Assembly: GCF_900115975.1 (NCBI RefSeq)
Contig: NZ_FOYM01000030.1
Coordinates: forward strand, 1-48,012
Direction of reading: 5' to 3'
Length of the DNA: 48,012 nucleotides
Origin: Desulfoscipio geothermicus DSM 3669
GTDB lineage: Bacteria > Bacillota > Desulfotomaculia > Desulfotomaculales > Desulfallaceae
The notes below the pieces were generated by a model that worked only from the letters and a program-made list of their open reading frames with translations, was not told where the DNA came from and did not search any database. A program made the translations under genes and the position numbers. This document shows positions 40,628 through 48,012 of the stretch, in pieces (position 1 is the stretch's first letter; each line of letters begins with the position of its first letter).

Positions 40628-41868
40628 TGATACGGGTAATTATATCTAAAGATAAGATAAGATGTATTTCTAGCTTTGGGCTTGGCTTCCTGCTGTTGGC
40701 GAATTTTTACCTTATTCCCTGGTTAGAAAAGACACCACGTGCAACGGATGTTTTGGGTTTTTTATTAGGAGTTTGGTTGATATGGGTTTTTCTTACTAAA
40801 GGCTTAAAGCCATTAGTTTTGTGTATCATGGGAGCATTAGCAATACCATTTATCCTGTGGGGATTATACTCCGTAGGTATAGGGGATTTTGCTACAACTG
40901 TATTAAGTGTTCGTTGGCTTCTTGCTTTACCTTGGGCATATGCTTTATACTCCCTTACATACAAACCTGGGACGCGTCAATATTTATTATGGGGAATGTG
41001 GTGGGGAGCAGTCTTTAATTTAATAGTTATGGGATTACAATATTTAGGATATGCTGAGGTTCTTCAAAACATTGGTTTGGCTGCACAGGATTCGGCTCAT
41101 TCTTCCATATATGGTCAATTTCGAACGCCAGGAATGCACGGTCATCCGAATGGAGGAATAGCGGTTGTTAGTATAATTATTCCATTAAGTCTTTATATGG
41201 TTTTTATAGAACGTAAAAGATTATGGGTGTTATTTATAAGTTTAGCAATTCTGTTCCTGGGAGGAGTTTTTACTTCTACAAGATCAGCTGTTTTGGTATC
41301 ACTGGTGTGCATTTTAACGGTATTGATGCTCAATTTTAAATGGAAACGCACATTAAAGTTAGTTGCTATGCTTTTTATCTGTGGTTCACTAGTTTTAAGT
41401 TTTATTGGACCACCGGGTGGATGGAATCGCTGGTTGGATGAACGAAATTTGTCTGTTAATTCTAGCGAAAGATTTTTATCTACAAAGGTTTCATTAGCTT
41501 TGGCTCTTGAGTATCCATTAGGGCTAGGTGTTGAGAGTGCAGAGCAACAACTAATTCAACATTCAAGTATAGCCGCGACTCACAATGCTTTTACTCATAC
41601 AGCCATGTTATTTGGTATTTTGGTTTCTGCATTATTATTAGTTTTTATGGTATATTTATCTGCCCTTCTAGTTTTTCGGTTAAGAAATTCATGGTTTATT
41701 GAAAGCATTTTAGCTTTACATCTTTTAGGTTTGTTCTTTTTTGAAGAACATCATAACAACCCAACTTTTATTATTTTGAGTTGTTGGTTGATTGTGGCGG
41801 GAATACATCTATTTAAGTATTTGTTTAGATATATAGGAGATCATCCCTATGAAAAAAATTTATATTAA
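40627..41868 (+). CDS. O-antigen polymerase/ligase-like membrane protein (Wzy candidate)
   Basis: A 413-residue polytopic protein with about 11-12 membrane segments. ATG 40627 overlaps the upstream stop by one base, with GAGAAGGA seven bases away. A Wzy/WaaL-type region in the middle has HGHPNGGIAVVSIIIPLSLY and FTSTRSAVLVSLV. The large extracytoplasmic loop contains EYPLGLGVESAEQQLI and HNAFTHTAMLFG. Among the two candidates in this locus, this one lacks TPRs and sits amid the glycosyltransferases. It is my preferred polymerase joining the repeat units outside the membrane. Confidence 0.85.
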   Translation: MIRVIISKDKIRCISSFGLGFLLLANFYLIPWLEKTPRATDVLGFLLGVWLIWVFLTKGLKPLVLCIMGALAIPFILWGLYSVGIGDFATTVLSVRWLLALPWAYALYSLTYKPGTRQYLLWGMWWGAVFNLIVMGLQYLGYAEVLQNIGLAAQDSAHSSIYGQFRTPGMHGHPNGGIAVVSIIIPLSLYMVFIERKRLWVLFISLAILFLGGVFTSTRSAVLVSLVCILTVLMLNFKWKRTLKLVAMLFICGSLVLSFIGPPGGWNRWLDERNLSVNSSERFLSTKVSLALALEYPLGLGVESAEQQLIQHSSIAATHNAFTHTAMLFGILVSALLLVFMVYLSALLVFRLRNSWFIESILALHLLGLFFFEEHHNNPTFIILSCWLIVAGIHLFKYLFRYIGDHPYEKNLY

Positions 41869-42952
41869 CGCGCGCTTTCTCACTCAAACAATTACTGGTG
41901 TGCAGCGTTATGCTATTGAATTAGTTAAATCATTAGATGCGTTAATGGATAAGGGAGAAGTAAATATAAATCACTACTCTTTTGTTTTGCTTGCTCCTCG
42001 AAATATTAAAAATGAACTTCATCTTAAATGGATCCCACTTAAATACGTTGGTTGTCTTAAAGGACATCTTTGGGAACAGTTAGAGTTACCCCTGTACGCT
42101 CATAATGGTTTATTGGTAAATTTATGTAATGTTGGACCATTGTTGGTAAGAAATCAGGTTTTAACAATTCACGATGTATTCTCAATTGAATATCCGCATT
42201 GGGTAGGGAGGAATTTTCATCACTGGTATTCATTTTTATTACCACGTTTAGCGCAACGGGTGCGAAAAATTCTTACTGTCTCTGAATATTCAAAGAGACG
42301 GATAGTTGAGGTGCTTGGAGTACCGTCACAAAAGGTACAAGTTGTTTATAATGGGATAGATAATGATTTCAAGCCGGTAGATGCCAAGGCTCTACAAGCA
42401 GTGCGCCAAAAGTATGATCTACCAGATAAATTTATACTAACGCTGGGTTCACTTGAGCCACGAAAGAATTTGGATGGTTTGGTGAAAGCTTGGTTGATGA
42501 TGCCGGTTGAATATCGCAAACCTTTGGTTATTGCGGGTGGGTTAGGGGCAAGACAAGTATTTGGAAAATACGAGATAGAGTTTATTAAAGAAAAAGGATT
42601 AAAGTTATTGGGCTATGTTTCAGATGAAGATTTACCAGCTCTGTATGCGACAGCTGAGGTATTTGTTTATGTGCCTTTTGTGGAAGGCTTTGGCCTTCCG
42701 CCGGTTGAGGCACTGGCATGTGGGGCACGCGTTGTTACTTCTAACACTTCAGCCATGTTAGAAACCTGTCAGGGTTTGGCGGTTTTGGTTAATCCAACGG
42801 ATATTGAAAGTATTTCACGCGGAATAGTCGAAGCATTACAAACGAGGTTGTCGCTTAATGAGAAATTGAGTCAATCTGAAAAGATTAAGAAACGTTTTAA
42901 CTGGATGCATACGGCTCAGCAGGTACAAGAAGTATTGGAGAGATATATTTAA
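41849..42952 (+). CDS. Family 4 glycosyltransferase, mannosyltransferase-like
   Basis: A GT-B enzyme of 367 residues beginning IYINARFLTQTITGVQRYAIEL, with LTIHDVFSIEYPHW and LTVSEYSKRRIVE in the first half. LGSLEPRKNLDGLVKAW, then YVPFVEGFGLPPVEALACGARVVTSNTSAMLE with the EX7E motif, forms the donor site. The sequence type is common among WbdB/MtfB-like mannosyltransferases, and ManC downstream would supply GDP-mannose, but the donor is not proven. The start overlaps the polymerase gene by 20 bases, with AGGAG ahead. Confidence 0.9.
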   Translation: MKKIYINARFLTQTITGVQRYAIELVKSLDALMDKGEVNINHYSFVLLAPRNIKNELHLKWIPLKYVGCLKGHLWEQLELPLYAHNGLLVNLCNVGPLLVRNQVLTIHDVFSIEYPHWVGRNFHHWYSFLLPRLAQRVRKILTVSEYSKRRIVEVLGVPSQKVQVVYNGIDNDFKPVDAKALQAVRQKYDLPDKFILTLGSLEPRKNLDGLVKAWLMMPVEYRKPLVIAGGLGARQVFGKYEIEFIKEKGLKLLGYVSDEDLPALYATAEVFVYVPFVEGFGLPPVEALACGARVVTSNTSAMLETCQGLAVLVNPTDIESISRGIVEALQTRLSLNEKLSQSEKIKKRFNWMHTAQQVQEVLERYI

Positions 42953-43014
42953 AAATTCTCTTATTTCCACTAACTACATAAAACAAAAAGCTAACCCCAA
43001 GTGAGGTTTTGATT

Positions 43015-43944
43015 ATGTATAGATTTGCAGTTGTTATACCAACTTTAAATGGGGGCCATACTTTTGAGAGATTATTGGCATCTGTAGATGATCAAATTTT
43101 AAAACCAAATAGGAAAATTGTTATAGACTCTGGGTCTGATGATGATACTGTTAATATTGCTAAAAAATATAACTGGGAAATAGTTTTAATTAGCAAAGAA
43201 GAATATAATCATGGTGCAACACGACAAATGGGTGTAAAATTGGTTACTGATTGTGACATTGTGGTTTATTTAACACAAGATGCAATTTTAACAAACTCCG
43301 AAACACTAACAAGTATAATAAGTAACTTTAAGCAATCTGATATTGGTGCAGCCTATGGAAGGCAACTTCCTCACTTAAATGCTAGGCCTTTTGGCGCTCA
43401 TGCCAGATTATTTAATTATTCGGATAAAAGCATGGTCAAGTCTATAGATAACGCGGCACAATTCGGAATAAAGGCTGCCTTTATTTCGAATTCTTTTGCT
43501 GCCTATAGAATAAATGCTCTACTTTCTGTAGGTGGTTTTCCATCTAATACCATCTTAAGTGAAGATACTTACGTGGCAGCTAAAATGCTTTTAGCTGGTT
43601 GGAAAATTTATTATAATGCAGAAGCGCAGGTTTATCACTCTCACGATTATACCTTGTTGCAGGAATTCAGGAGGTATTTTGATATAGGAGTATTTCATTC
43701 TAGGGAATCATGGATTAGGGAAAAATTCGGGAAGGCTGAAGGGGAAGGAATGCGCTTTGTTTTATCAGAAATTAATTACTTATGGAAAAGTGGAAATAGT
43801 CTTTTAATACCGGAAGCTTGTATCCGTACTTTTATTAAGTTGCTAGGATATCGGCTTGGATTGAAAGAAAATATCATTCCTCATAGATTTAAATGTTTAT
43901 TTAGTATGCACAAAAAATATTGGATAAGAAAGAATATGGCATGA
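43015..43944 (+). CDS. Family 2 glycosyltransferase, rhamnosyltransferase-like
   Basis: ATG 43015 is chosen over TTG 43009 because GAGG stands eight bases upstream. The ~309-residue GT-A protein has VVIPTLNGGHTFERLLASV, VIDSGSDDDT, then EYNHGATRQMG and VVYLTQDAIL. This HGxTRN...LTQDA series is characteristic of the rhamnosyltransferase subgroup. YGRQLPH and SEDTYVAAKMLLAG complete the acceptor region. With a full rml set in the locus, dTDP-L-rhamnose is the likely donor. Composition is AT-rich. Confidence 0.9.
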   Translation: MYRFAVVIPTLNGGHTFERLLASVDDQILKPNRKIVIDSGSDDDTVNIAKKYNWEIVLISKEEYNHGATRQMGVKLVTDCDIVVYLTQDAILTNSETLTSIISNFKQSDIGAAYGRQLPHLNARPFGAHARLFNYSDKSMVKSIDNAAQFGIKAAFISNSFAAYRINALLSVGGFPSNTILSEDTYVAAKMLLAGWKIYYNAEAQVYHSHDYTLLQEFRRYFDIGVFHSRESWIREKFGKAEGEGMRFVLSEINYLWKSGNSLLIPEACIRTFIKLLGYRLGLKENIIPHRFKCLFSMHKKYWIRKNMA

Positions 43945-44034
43945 ACATCATTATTGCGGCGGGGCTGTGTTAACTTGAAGGAGATTTCGTTTTTGCTGTA
44001 AGCGTTCTGAAAAGAGCAATTGGAGGACTGAACT

Positions 44035-45405
44035 ATGAAAGCTGTCATTTTGGCCGGGGGCAGCGGCACCAGGCTGTGGCCTTTGAGTAGAAACAACTTT
44101 CCGAAGCAGTTTTTAAAATTGAAAAACATGGACAAGTCCATTTTCCAGCTCTCCTTTGAAAGGTGCTTGAAACTTGCCGGTCTGGCGGAAATATACATAG
44201 TGACCAATAAAAACTATAAATTCCTGGTGCTGGGGCAAATTGAGGAACTTGGCTACAGGTTTACCGAGAGTCATATTTTGGTTGAACCGCAGGGTAAAAA
44301 TACCCTGCCGGCCATATATTACGCCGTGAAGGAAATACAAAAGCAGGGTGACGATATAACGGCGGTTTTTCCGTCCGACCACTTGATTGAAGATGAAGAA
44401 AAATTTATCCGCACTGTCAAGGAAGGCGAGCAACTGGCCGGGGAATATATCATCACTTACGGCATCCGCCCGAACAAGCCGCATACGGGCTACGGGTACA
44501 TTAAGCCCGCGACGCCCCTGGGGCCCGGTTACCAGGTCGCTGAATTCAAAGAAAAGCCGGACCATGAGACCGCGCTGGTTTACCTGGAAAAGGGTTACTT
44601 GTGGAACAGCGGCATGTTTATGTTCAGGACGGATATTTTTACCGGAGAAGTCAGGCGGCACAGCCCGGAAGTCTATGAAGCCTTCAAATCAAGCGATATC
44701 AATGAAATTTACGAAAAAACGCCCAGTATATCCATAGATTACGGGATCATGGAAAAATCCGGGCGGGTGGCCGTCATTCCGTTAAACATCAAGTGGAGCG
44801 ACCTGGGAAGTTTCGATACCTTTTATGACGAATTTGCCAGGGATGAAAACGGTAATATCACTTTTAACGGTGAAATACTGATTGATTCGTCAAACAACCT
44901 TCTATACACCAGCAAGGATAAAACCGTGGCGTTAATCGGCGCCAGCGATTTAATTGTGGTTGACCAGAAAGACGCGCTGCTTATTTGTAAAAAAGACCAA
45001 TCGCAAAAAGTTAAAGAAGTGGTTGACCGGCTAAAAGCCGGCAACAATCCCCGGGCGGATTATCATTTGACCACCTACAGGCCGTGGGGGTCGTATACCA
45101 TTTTGGAGGAAGGACTGTTTTATAAAATCAAGCGCATCACCGTTTTGCCGGGAAAAAAGCTGAGCTACCAGCTGCACCACCACCGCAGTGAGCACTGGAT
45201 CGTGGTCAAGGGAACGGCCAGGGTTACCGTGGAAGGGGCGGAGTCTTTCGTGAGAAGCGGCGAAAGCACCTTTGTAAAATCGGGATACAAGCACAGGCTG
45301 GAAAACCCCGGCAAGGTTTTGCTGGAGGTAATCGAGGTGCAGCTGGGCGAATACCTGGAAGAAGATGATATAGTCAGGTTTGATGATGATTTCGGCAGGT
45401 GCTAG
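44035..45405 (+). CDS. manC: Mannose-1-phosphate guanylyltransferase / mannose-6-phosphate isomerase
   Basis: A bifunctional-length (456 residues) type II PMI/GMP. The nucleotidyltransferase half has [22 protein letters not shown] at the start, FPSDHLI, FKEKP and WNSGMFMF. The C-terminal cupin (~345-456) has YRPWGSYTIL, then GKKLSYQLHHHRSEHWIVVKG with the metal-binding His/Glu residues. It makes GDP-mannose for the locus. No GDP-mannose dehydratase is present here, so mannose is probably used directly. ATG preceded by TTGGAGG at eight to ten bases. GC content is clearly higher than in the preceding glycosyltransferases. Confidence 0.95.
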   Translation: MKAVILAGGSGTRLWPLSRNNFPKQFLKLKNMDKSIFQLSFERCLKLAGLAEIYIVTNKNYKFLVLGQIEELGYRFTESHILVEPQGKNTLPAIYYAVKEIQKQGDDITAVFPSDHLIEDEEKFIRTVKEGEQLAGEYIITYGIRPNKPHTGYGYIKPATPLGPGYQVAEFKEKPDHETALVYLEKGYLWNSGMFMFRTDIFTGEVRRHSPEVYEAFKSSDINEIYEKTPSISIDYGIMEKSGRVAVIPLNIKWSDLGSFDTFYDEFARDENGNITFNGEILIDSSNNLLYTSKDKTVALIGASDLIVVDQKDALLICKKDQSQKVKEVVDRLKAGNNPRADYHLTTYRPWGSYTILEEGLFYKIKRITVLPGKKLSYQLHHHRSEHWIVVKGTARVTVEGAESFVRSGESTFVKSGYKHRLENPGKVLLEVIEVQLGEYLEEDDIVRFDDDFGRC

Positions 45406-45500
45406 GATGCGTAAGGGATTCACTGCAACAGGAAACGGGCAGTTCCTGTCGAATATACCCAAAAAGTACATATCAGTGGATACGTAAGGAGCTGGTAACC

Positions 45501-46793
45501 ATGGAAGAAGAAATTAATCTTCGGGAATTGATTGAGGTTTTAATCAATGGAAAGTGGATAATCATTGGCATTTGCTTTGTTTCTGTGCTGCTTGCCGGCG
45601 TGCTGAGTTTTTTTGTATTGCCTGAAAAATACGAGGCCAGGGCTACCATCATGGTTAAGGAACAGCCCAAGACGGAACCTGAAAACGGGTCGCTGGAGGC
45701 TTTATTAAGCAGCCTGTCCAAGTCGCCGGAAATGACTGTGGAAGCCTATCGCCAGCAGGTGACCAACCCGTGGATTTTGCAAAAGGTAATTAAAGAGTTG
45801 GAATTGGATCCAGAGGTGTACAGTATAAAAAGTTTAAGGGAGGCCATTAGTACCGAGGTGGTCAAGGATACCAATTTGATCCGAATCACTGTTTCGGGTA
45901 CTGATCCAATTTTAATTACATCTATTGCAAATACTTTGGCTAAAAATTTTGTCCAATATATTTCGGAAAAAACCACCCACCAGCTTGGTATGTCCGTGGA
46001 GTTTCTGGGTACGCAGATTAAAGAGCAGGAAAAGGAACTGGCCGCGGCGGTGAACGAGTACCAGAAGTTTTTGGCACAGCCCGGAGGGGTTCGGGAACTG
46101 GAACAGGAAATTAATGCCAAGCTTACCCTGCTGACTGATTTTAAGAATCAGTTAATTCGTAACCAGGTGGAAATTGAACAAAACAGGGCTTCTCTTAAGC
46201 AGGTAGAGAGTAATTTGGCGGAAACTCCGGAAAAACTGGTAACCGAGAAAAATCTGGCGGATGACGCTTATTTGTTTAATGTCGCAGGCGAGGCGAGCGG
46301 CGCTTCGGTAAAGGACCTTTCCGGCCTGAGGATGCAAAGTGAGGAAATAAATCCTACTTACATAGGGCTGGTTAACGAAAGGGCCAATTTAAAGAAAACC
46401 CTGGCCAACCTGTCTGCTCAACAGGAGCAATTAAAAGTGCAAATTTCCCTGGCCCAAAAGGAATTGGAGAATTTACAGGCCGAACTGGCTGAAAAGCGTG
46501 TGGAAAACGACCGGCTGGAACAAAAAGTGAACATGCTGCGGAATAATTACAAGGCTATTCAGGAGCGGTATGAGGAAACGAAATTGAGCAAAGCCGCCCA
46601 GGTGGGAGAAAACAATCTTATTTTACTCAGCCCGGCAATAGAGCCGGAAAACCCGGTGGGGCCGCGAAAAATGCTAAACATGGCCGTGGCCGGGGTGCTG
46701 GGTATGATGGTCAGCGTATTTTTGGTGTTCTTCAGGGAGTTCTGGCGCAAATCGGCGCCCCAGGTGGCAGCCGGCGTTAACAATGTAAAATAA
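45501..46793 (+). CDS. Wzz-type polysaccharide chain-length determinant
   Basis: ATG 45501 has AAGGAG nine bases upstream and starts MEEEINLRELIEVLINGKW, the usual Wzz start; the longer frame from 45399 has no support. About 430 residues. TM1 lies at ~20-41, followed by a large extracytoplasmic region. Its ~200-residue coiled coil (EQEKELAAAVNEYQKFL, then LKKTLANLSAQQEQLKVQIS) is followed by the proline-rich PAIEPENPVGPRKML before TM2 (~392-412). It controls polymer length with the Wzy protein. No cytoplasmic tyrosine-kinase domain is fused, and no kinase gene is nearby. It is the last gene of the locus, ahead of a strong terminator. Confidence 0.9.
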   Translation: MEEEINLRELIEVLINGKWIIIGICFVSVLLAGVLSFFVLPEKYEARATIMVKEQPKTEPENGSLEALLSSLSKSPEMTVEAYRQQVTNPWILQKVIKELELDPEVYSIKSLREAISTEVVKDTNLIRITVSGTDPILITSIANTLAKNFVQYISEKTTHQLGMSVEFLGTQIKEQEKELAAAVNEYQKFLAQPGGVRELEQEINAKLTLLTDFKNQLIRNQVEIEQNRASLKQVESNLAETPEKLVTEKNLADDAYLFNVAGEASGASVKDLSGLRMQSEEINPTYIGLVNERANLKKTLANLSAQQEQLKVQISLAQKELENLQAELAEKRVENDRLEQKVNMLRNNYKAIQERYEETKLSKAAQVGENNLILLSPAIEPENPVGPRKMLNMAVAGVLGMMVSVFLVFFREFWRKSAPQVAAGVNNVK

Positions 46794-46807
46794 TATATTG
46801 CCATTGC

Positions 46808-46831
46808 AAAACCCGGTTTACGCCGGGTTTT
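46808..46831 (+). terminator. Terminator of the exopolysaccharide locus
   Basis: AAAACCCGG (46808-46816) and its exact complement (46823-46831), with a 6-nt loop, are followed by a T-rich tail, 14 bases after the Wzz stop. A second hairpin (46856-46863 with 46886-46893) follows without a T-run. Confidence 0.85.
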
Positions 46832-46961
46832 TGGTTTTAATAGCAGGTGCTGGTGTTTCCTGGCGAGCAGTGTTTCCGCCTGTTCCCAGGAAAACCAGGT
46901 GGTATATGCAAATATGGTATTATATATAAAGGGCGAATGGGAGCGGTTTCGCAGAACGACT

Positions 46962-47204
46962 TTATTTTGGGAGGATAGTGTTTGTTTCTCTTTTCTTTTG
47001 TAAAACAAGCTCAAGACCTATCCCATCTAGAATTCTAATGAAATTATCCAAAGTAGGAGTATGTTTTTCTTGTTCGAATCTTGATATTACTTGTTGTTTT
47101 ACACCAATCTTTTTGGCTAGGTTTTCCTGAGTTAAACCTAATTCTGTTCCTGCCACCCTATAAAATCCGAAAGCTGATGATATTGCCTGTCCAAAAGTTG
47201 CCAT
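46962..47204 (-). CDS. XRE-family helix-turn-helix regulator
   Basis: About 80 residues from the Met at 47204, which begins a normal HTH_3 layout. The 29 extra residues of the longer frame to 47291 look untranslated. ELGLTQENLAKKIGVKQQVISRFEQEKHTPTLDNFIRIL is a full Cro/CI-type domain (residues ~27-65), followed by IGLELVLQKK. Such short proteins are often HigA-like antitoxins, but no toxin gene is adjacent. It faces the end of the exopolysaccharide locus and is divergent from the insertion element at 47328. No clear ribosome site was seen. Confidence 0.75.
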   Translation of the reverse strand: MATFGQAISSAFGFYRVAGTELGLTQENLAKKIGVKQQVISRFEQEKHTPTLDNFIRILDGIGLELVLQKKRETNTILPK

Positions 47205-47327
47205 ATATAATGACCATAACTTAAAGAAAGGAAAGACGCCCCCGTTTGGATGTGCAACTGCGCCAACAGAAGCACCCAGAGGCGTCCCCACTCATAAGTA
47301 TGGTCATTGTAACAGAATATGAGCTAA

Positions 47328-47864
47328 TTGAAAACCCTGAAAAAGGTGTTTTTTGTTAAGAGCGCGGAGCAGATCCCATGCCCCTGTTGTAATGGTCCCC
47401 TATACGTCATTGGTAGCCGGCAGCGTAAATACATAAATGACCTTGGAGACGAGATAATTCTCATCATCCGCCGGCTCCGCTGTGAACACTGCAGCAAGAT
47501 ACACCACGAACTACCGGATATTCTCGTTCCATATAAACGTTACAGCAGTGAAAGCATCGAGGTGGTCATAACCGGGAACACTGCACTGACCGTAACAGCC
47601 GACGAATCCACATTAAATCGTTGGCGCCACTGGTTTAGGGCACTGCAGAACCACTTCCTGGGCTGCCTGGCTTCCATCGCCACCCTGCTCGGTAAAGAAT
47701 CTGTGAAAGAAACGTCCCGTCTTTCCAAGTCCACGCTCCAAGGGATATGGAACTATGTTGGTGATGCTGTCGGCTGGCTAGCTAGAGTTGTCCGTCCGGT
47801 AGTAAATATAAATTCTTGGGTACATACCCGTTCTGCATTCCTGTCCACCACAGGCGGGAGATAA
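47328..47864 (+). CDS. DUF6431 protein of an insertion sequence
   Basis: A 178-residue protein with a zinc-ribbon-like N-terminus (CPCC at ~18-21 and CEHC at ~52-55), then LPDILVPYKRYSSE and ITG. A Trp/Arg-rich helical region with TADESTLNRWRHWFRAL follows. This is the DUF6431 pattern, an accessory protein found directly upstream of a DDE transposase in a common Clostridial insertion sequence. TTG start; no strong ribosome site. The transposase starts 35 bases after its stop. Confidence 0.75.
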   Translation: MKTLKKVFFVKSAEQIPCPCCNGPLYVIGSRQRKYINDLGDEIILIIRRLRCEHCSKIHHELPDILVPYKRYSSESIEVVITGNTALTVTADESTLNRWRHWFRALQNHFLGCLASIATLLGKESVKETSRLSKSTLQGIWNYVGDAVGWLARVVRPVVNINSWVHTRSAFLSTTGGR

Positions 47865-47868
47865 ACTC

Positions 47869-47902
47869 ATGCTAAAGCCTAAAAACGAGGAGGTTTTAGC
47901 AT
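47869..47902 (+). promoter_or_regulatory. Hairpin enclosing the transposase ribosome binding site
   Basis: CATGCTAAA (47869-47877) pairs perfectly with TTTAGCATG (47894-47902). The latter includes the ATG of the transposase, and GAGGAGG lies in the loop. Folding would hide the start codon and limit transposase translation. Confidence 0.5.
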
Positions 47903-48012
47903 GAAGGACCAACAAAAAGCCGAAGAAATTGCCGCCCAGCGGATGCAGTTGATATCCCCGCTGCTAGCGGACGGGCTTGATGCGGCCAAAATTAGAGAAC
48001 TCAAGAAAAACA
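47900..48012 (+). CDS. Transposase, 5' end only
   Basis: Begins at ATG 47900 with GAGGAGG seven bases upstream and runs off the window. The 37 visible residues (KDQQKAEEIAAQRMQL, then SPLLADGLDAAKIRELKKN) match the start of the integrase-core DDE transposases that follow DUF6431 genes, where this region leads into an HTH domain. The catalytic domain is outside the window. Confidence 0.65.

Larger units (their letters stand above)
47328..48012 (+). mobile_element. Left part of an insertion sequence, cut by the window end
   Basis: The DUF6431 gene plus the first codons of a downstream transposase define the element. Its left boundary and terminal inverted repeat cannot be fixed because the right end is outside the window; they should lie between about 47205 and 47327. 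Confidence 0.65.

Overview
The window looks like a chromosomal segment of a spore-former-type, monoderm Clostridia/Peptococcaceae bacterium (Desulfotomaculum/Pelotomaculum-like). This is an inference. It rests on several copper-amine-oxidase-N 'stalk' surface proteins, an SLH-domain protein, strong GGAGG-type ribosome binding sites with many TTG/GTG starts, and a dispersed family of GGGGACAGGC palindromes that I associate with such genomes. Composition is mixed. The 7-21 kb part and 44-47 kb are comparatively GC-rich, while roughly 35.8-43.9 kb is clearly AT-rich.

Layout. 1-6.4 kb: cell-surface proteins (partial stalk protein, SLH protein, stalk+PKD protein, stalk+SCP2 protein) and a single-chain MNT-HepT toxin-antitoxin-like fusion with its own promoter and palindrome. 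6.8-14.2 kb: a MarR regulator followed by an RND efflux pair (lipoprotein adaptor + HAE1 pump), then a short HlyD/EmrA-like adaptor overlapping a DHA2-type MFS exporter. 14.3-15.1 kb: a UPF0175/DUF3368 toxin-antitoxin pair. 15.2-18.3 kb: a minus-strand pair, one protein unrecognised and one ST7-like TPR protein. 18.6-20.6 kb: a TPR protein whose C-terminus lies in another frame.

20.8-46.8 kb is one long plus-strand exopolysaccharide locus of the Wzx/Wzy type. It holds two O-antigen ligase/polymerase-like proteins, a WbaP-type initiating phosphoglycosyltransferase, a PHP phosphoesterase, APS kinase, the complete dTDP-L-rhamnose pathway (rmlB-A-C-D), a flippase, a sulfotransferase, four glycosyltransferases, UDP-glucose dehydrogenase, a UDP-glucuronate-epimerase-like enzyme, ManC and a Wzz-type chain-length protein, ending at a strong terminator. 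APS kinase plus sulfotransferase suggests that the polymer, or something attached to it, is sulfated.

Inserted in the middle (about 32.1-35.8 kb) is a block foreign to polysaccharide synthesis: a frameshifted pseudogene, a GIY-YIG-like small protein, and a tight four-gene operon. That operon encodes a three-TM membrane protein, two small precursor peptides carrying the repeated core LTKTxVxREDDD, and an ATP-grasp enzyme of the MvdC/MvdD (graspetide macrocyclase) type. This probable graspetide (omega-ester peptide) system is the most interesting content of the window. The window ends in an HTH regulator and the left part of an insertion sequence (DUF6431 protein plus the start of a transposase).

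Eight palindromic REP/BIME-like elements sit between genes from 5.3 to 20.7 kb, and a degenerate C/T-rich repeat is inserted in and beside rmlD. No rRNA, tRNA or CRISPR array was recognised.
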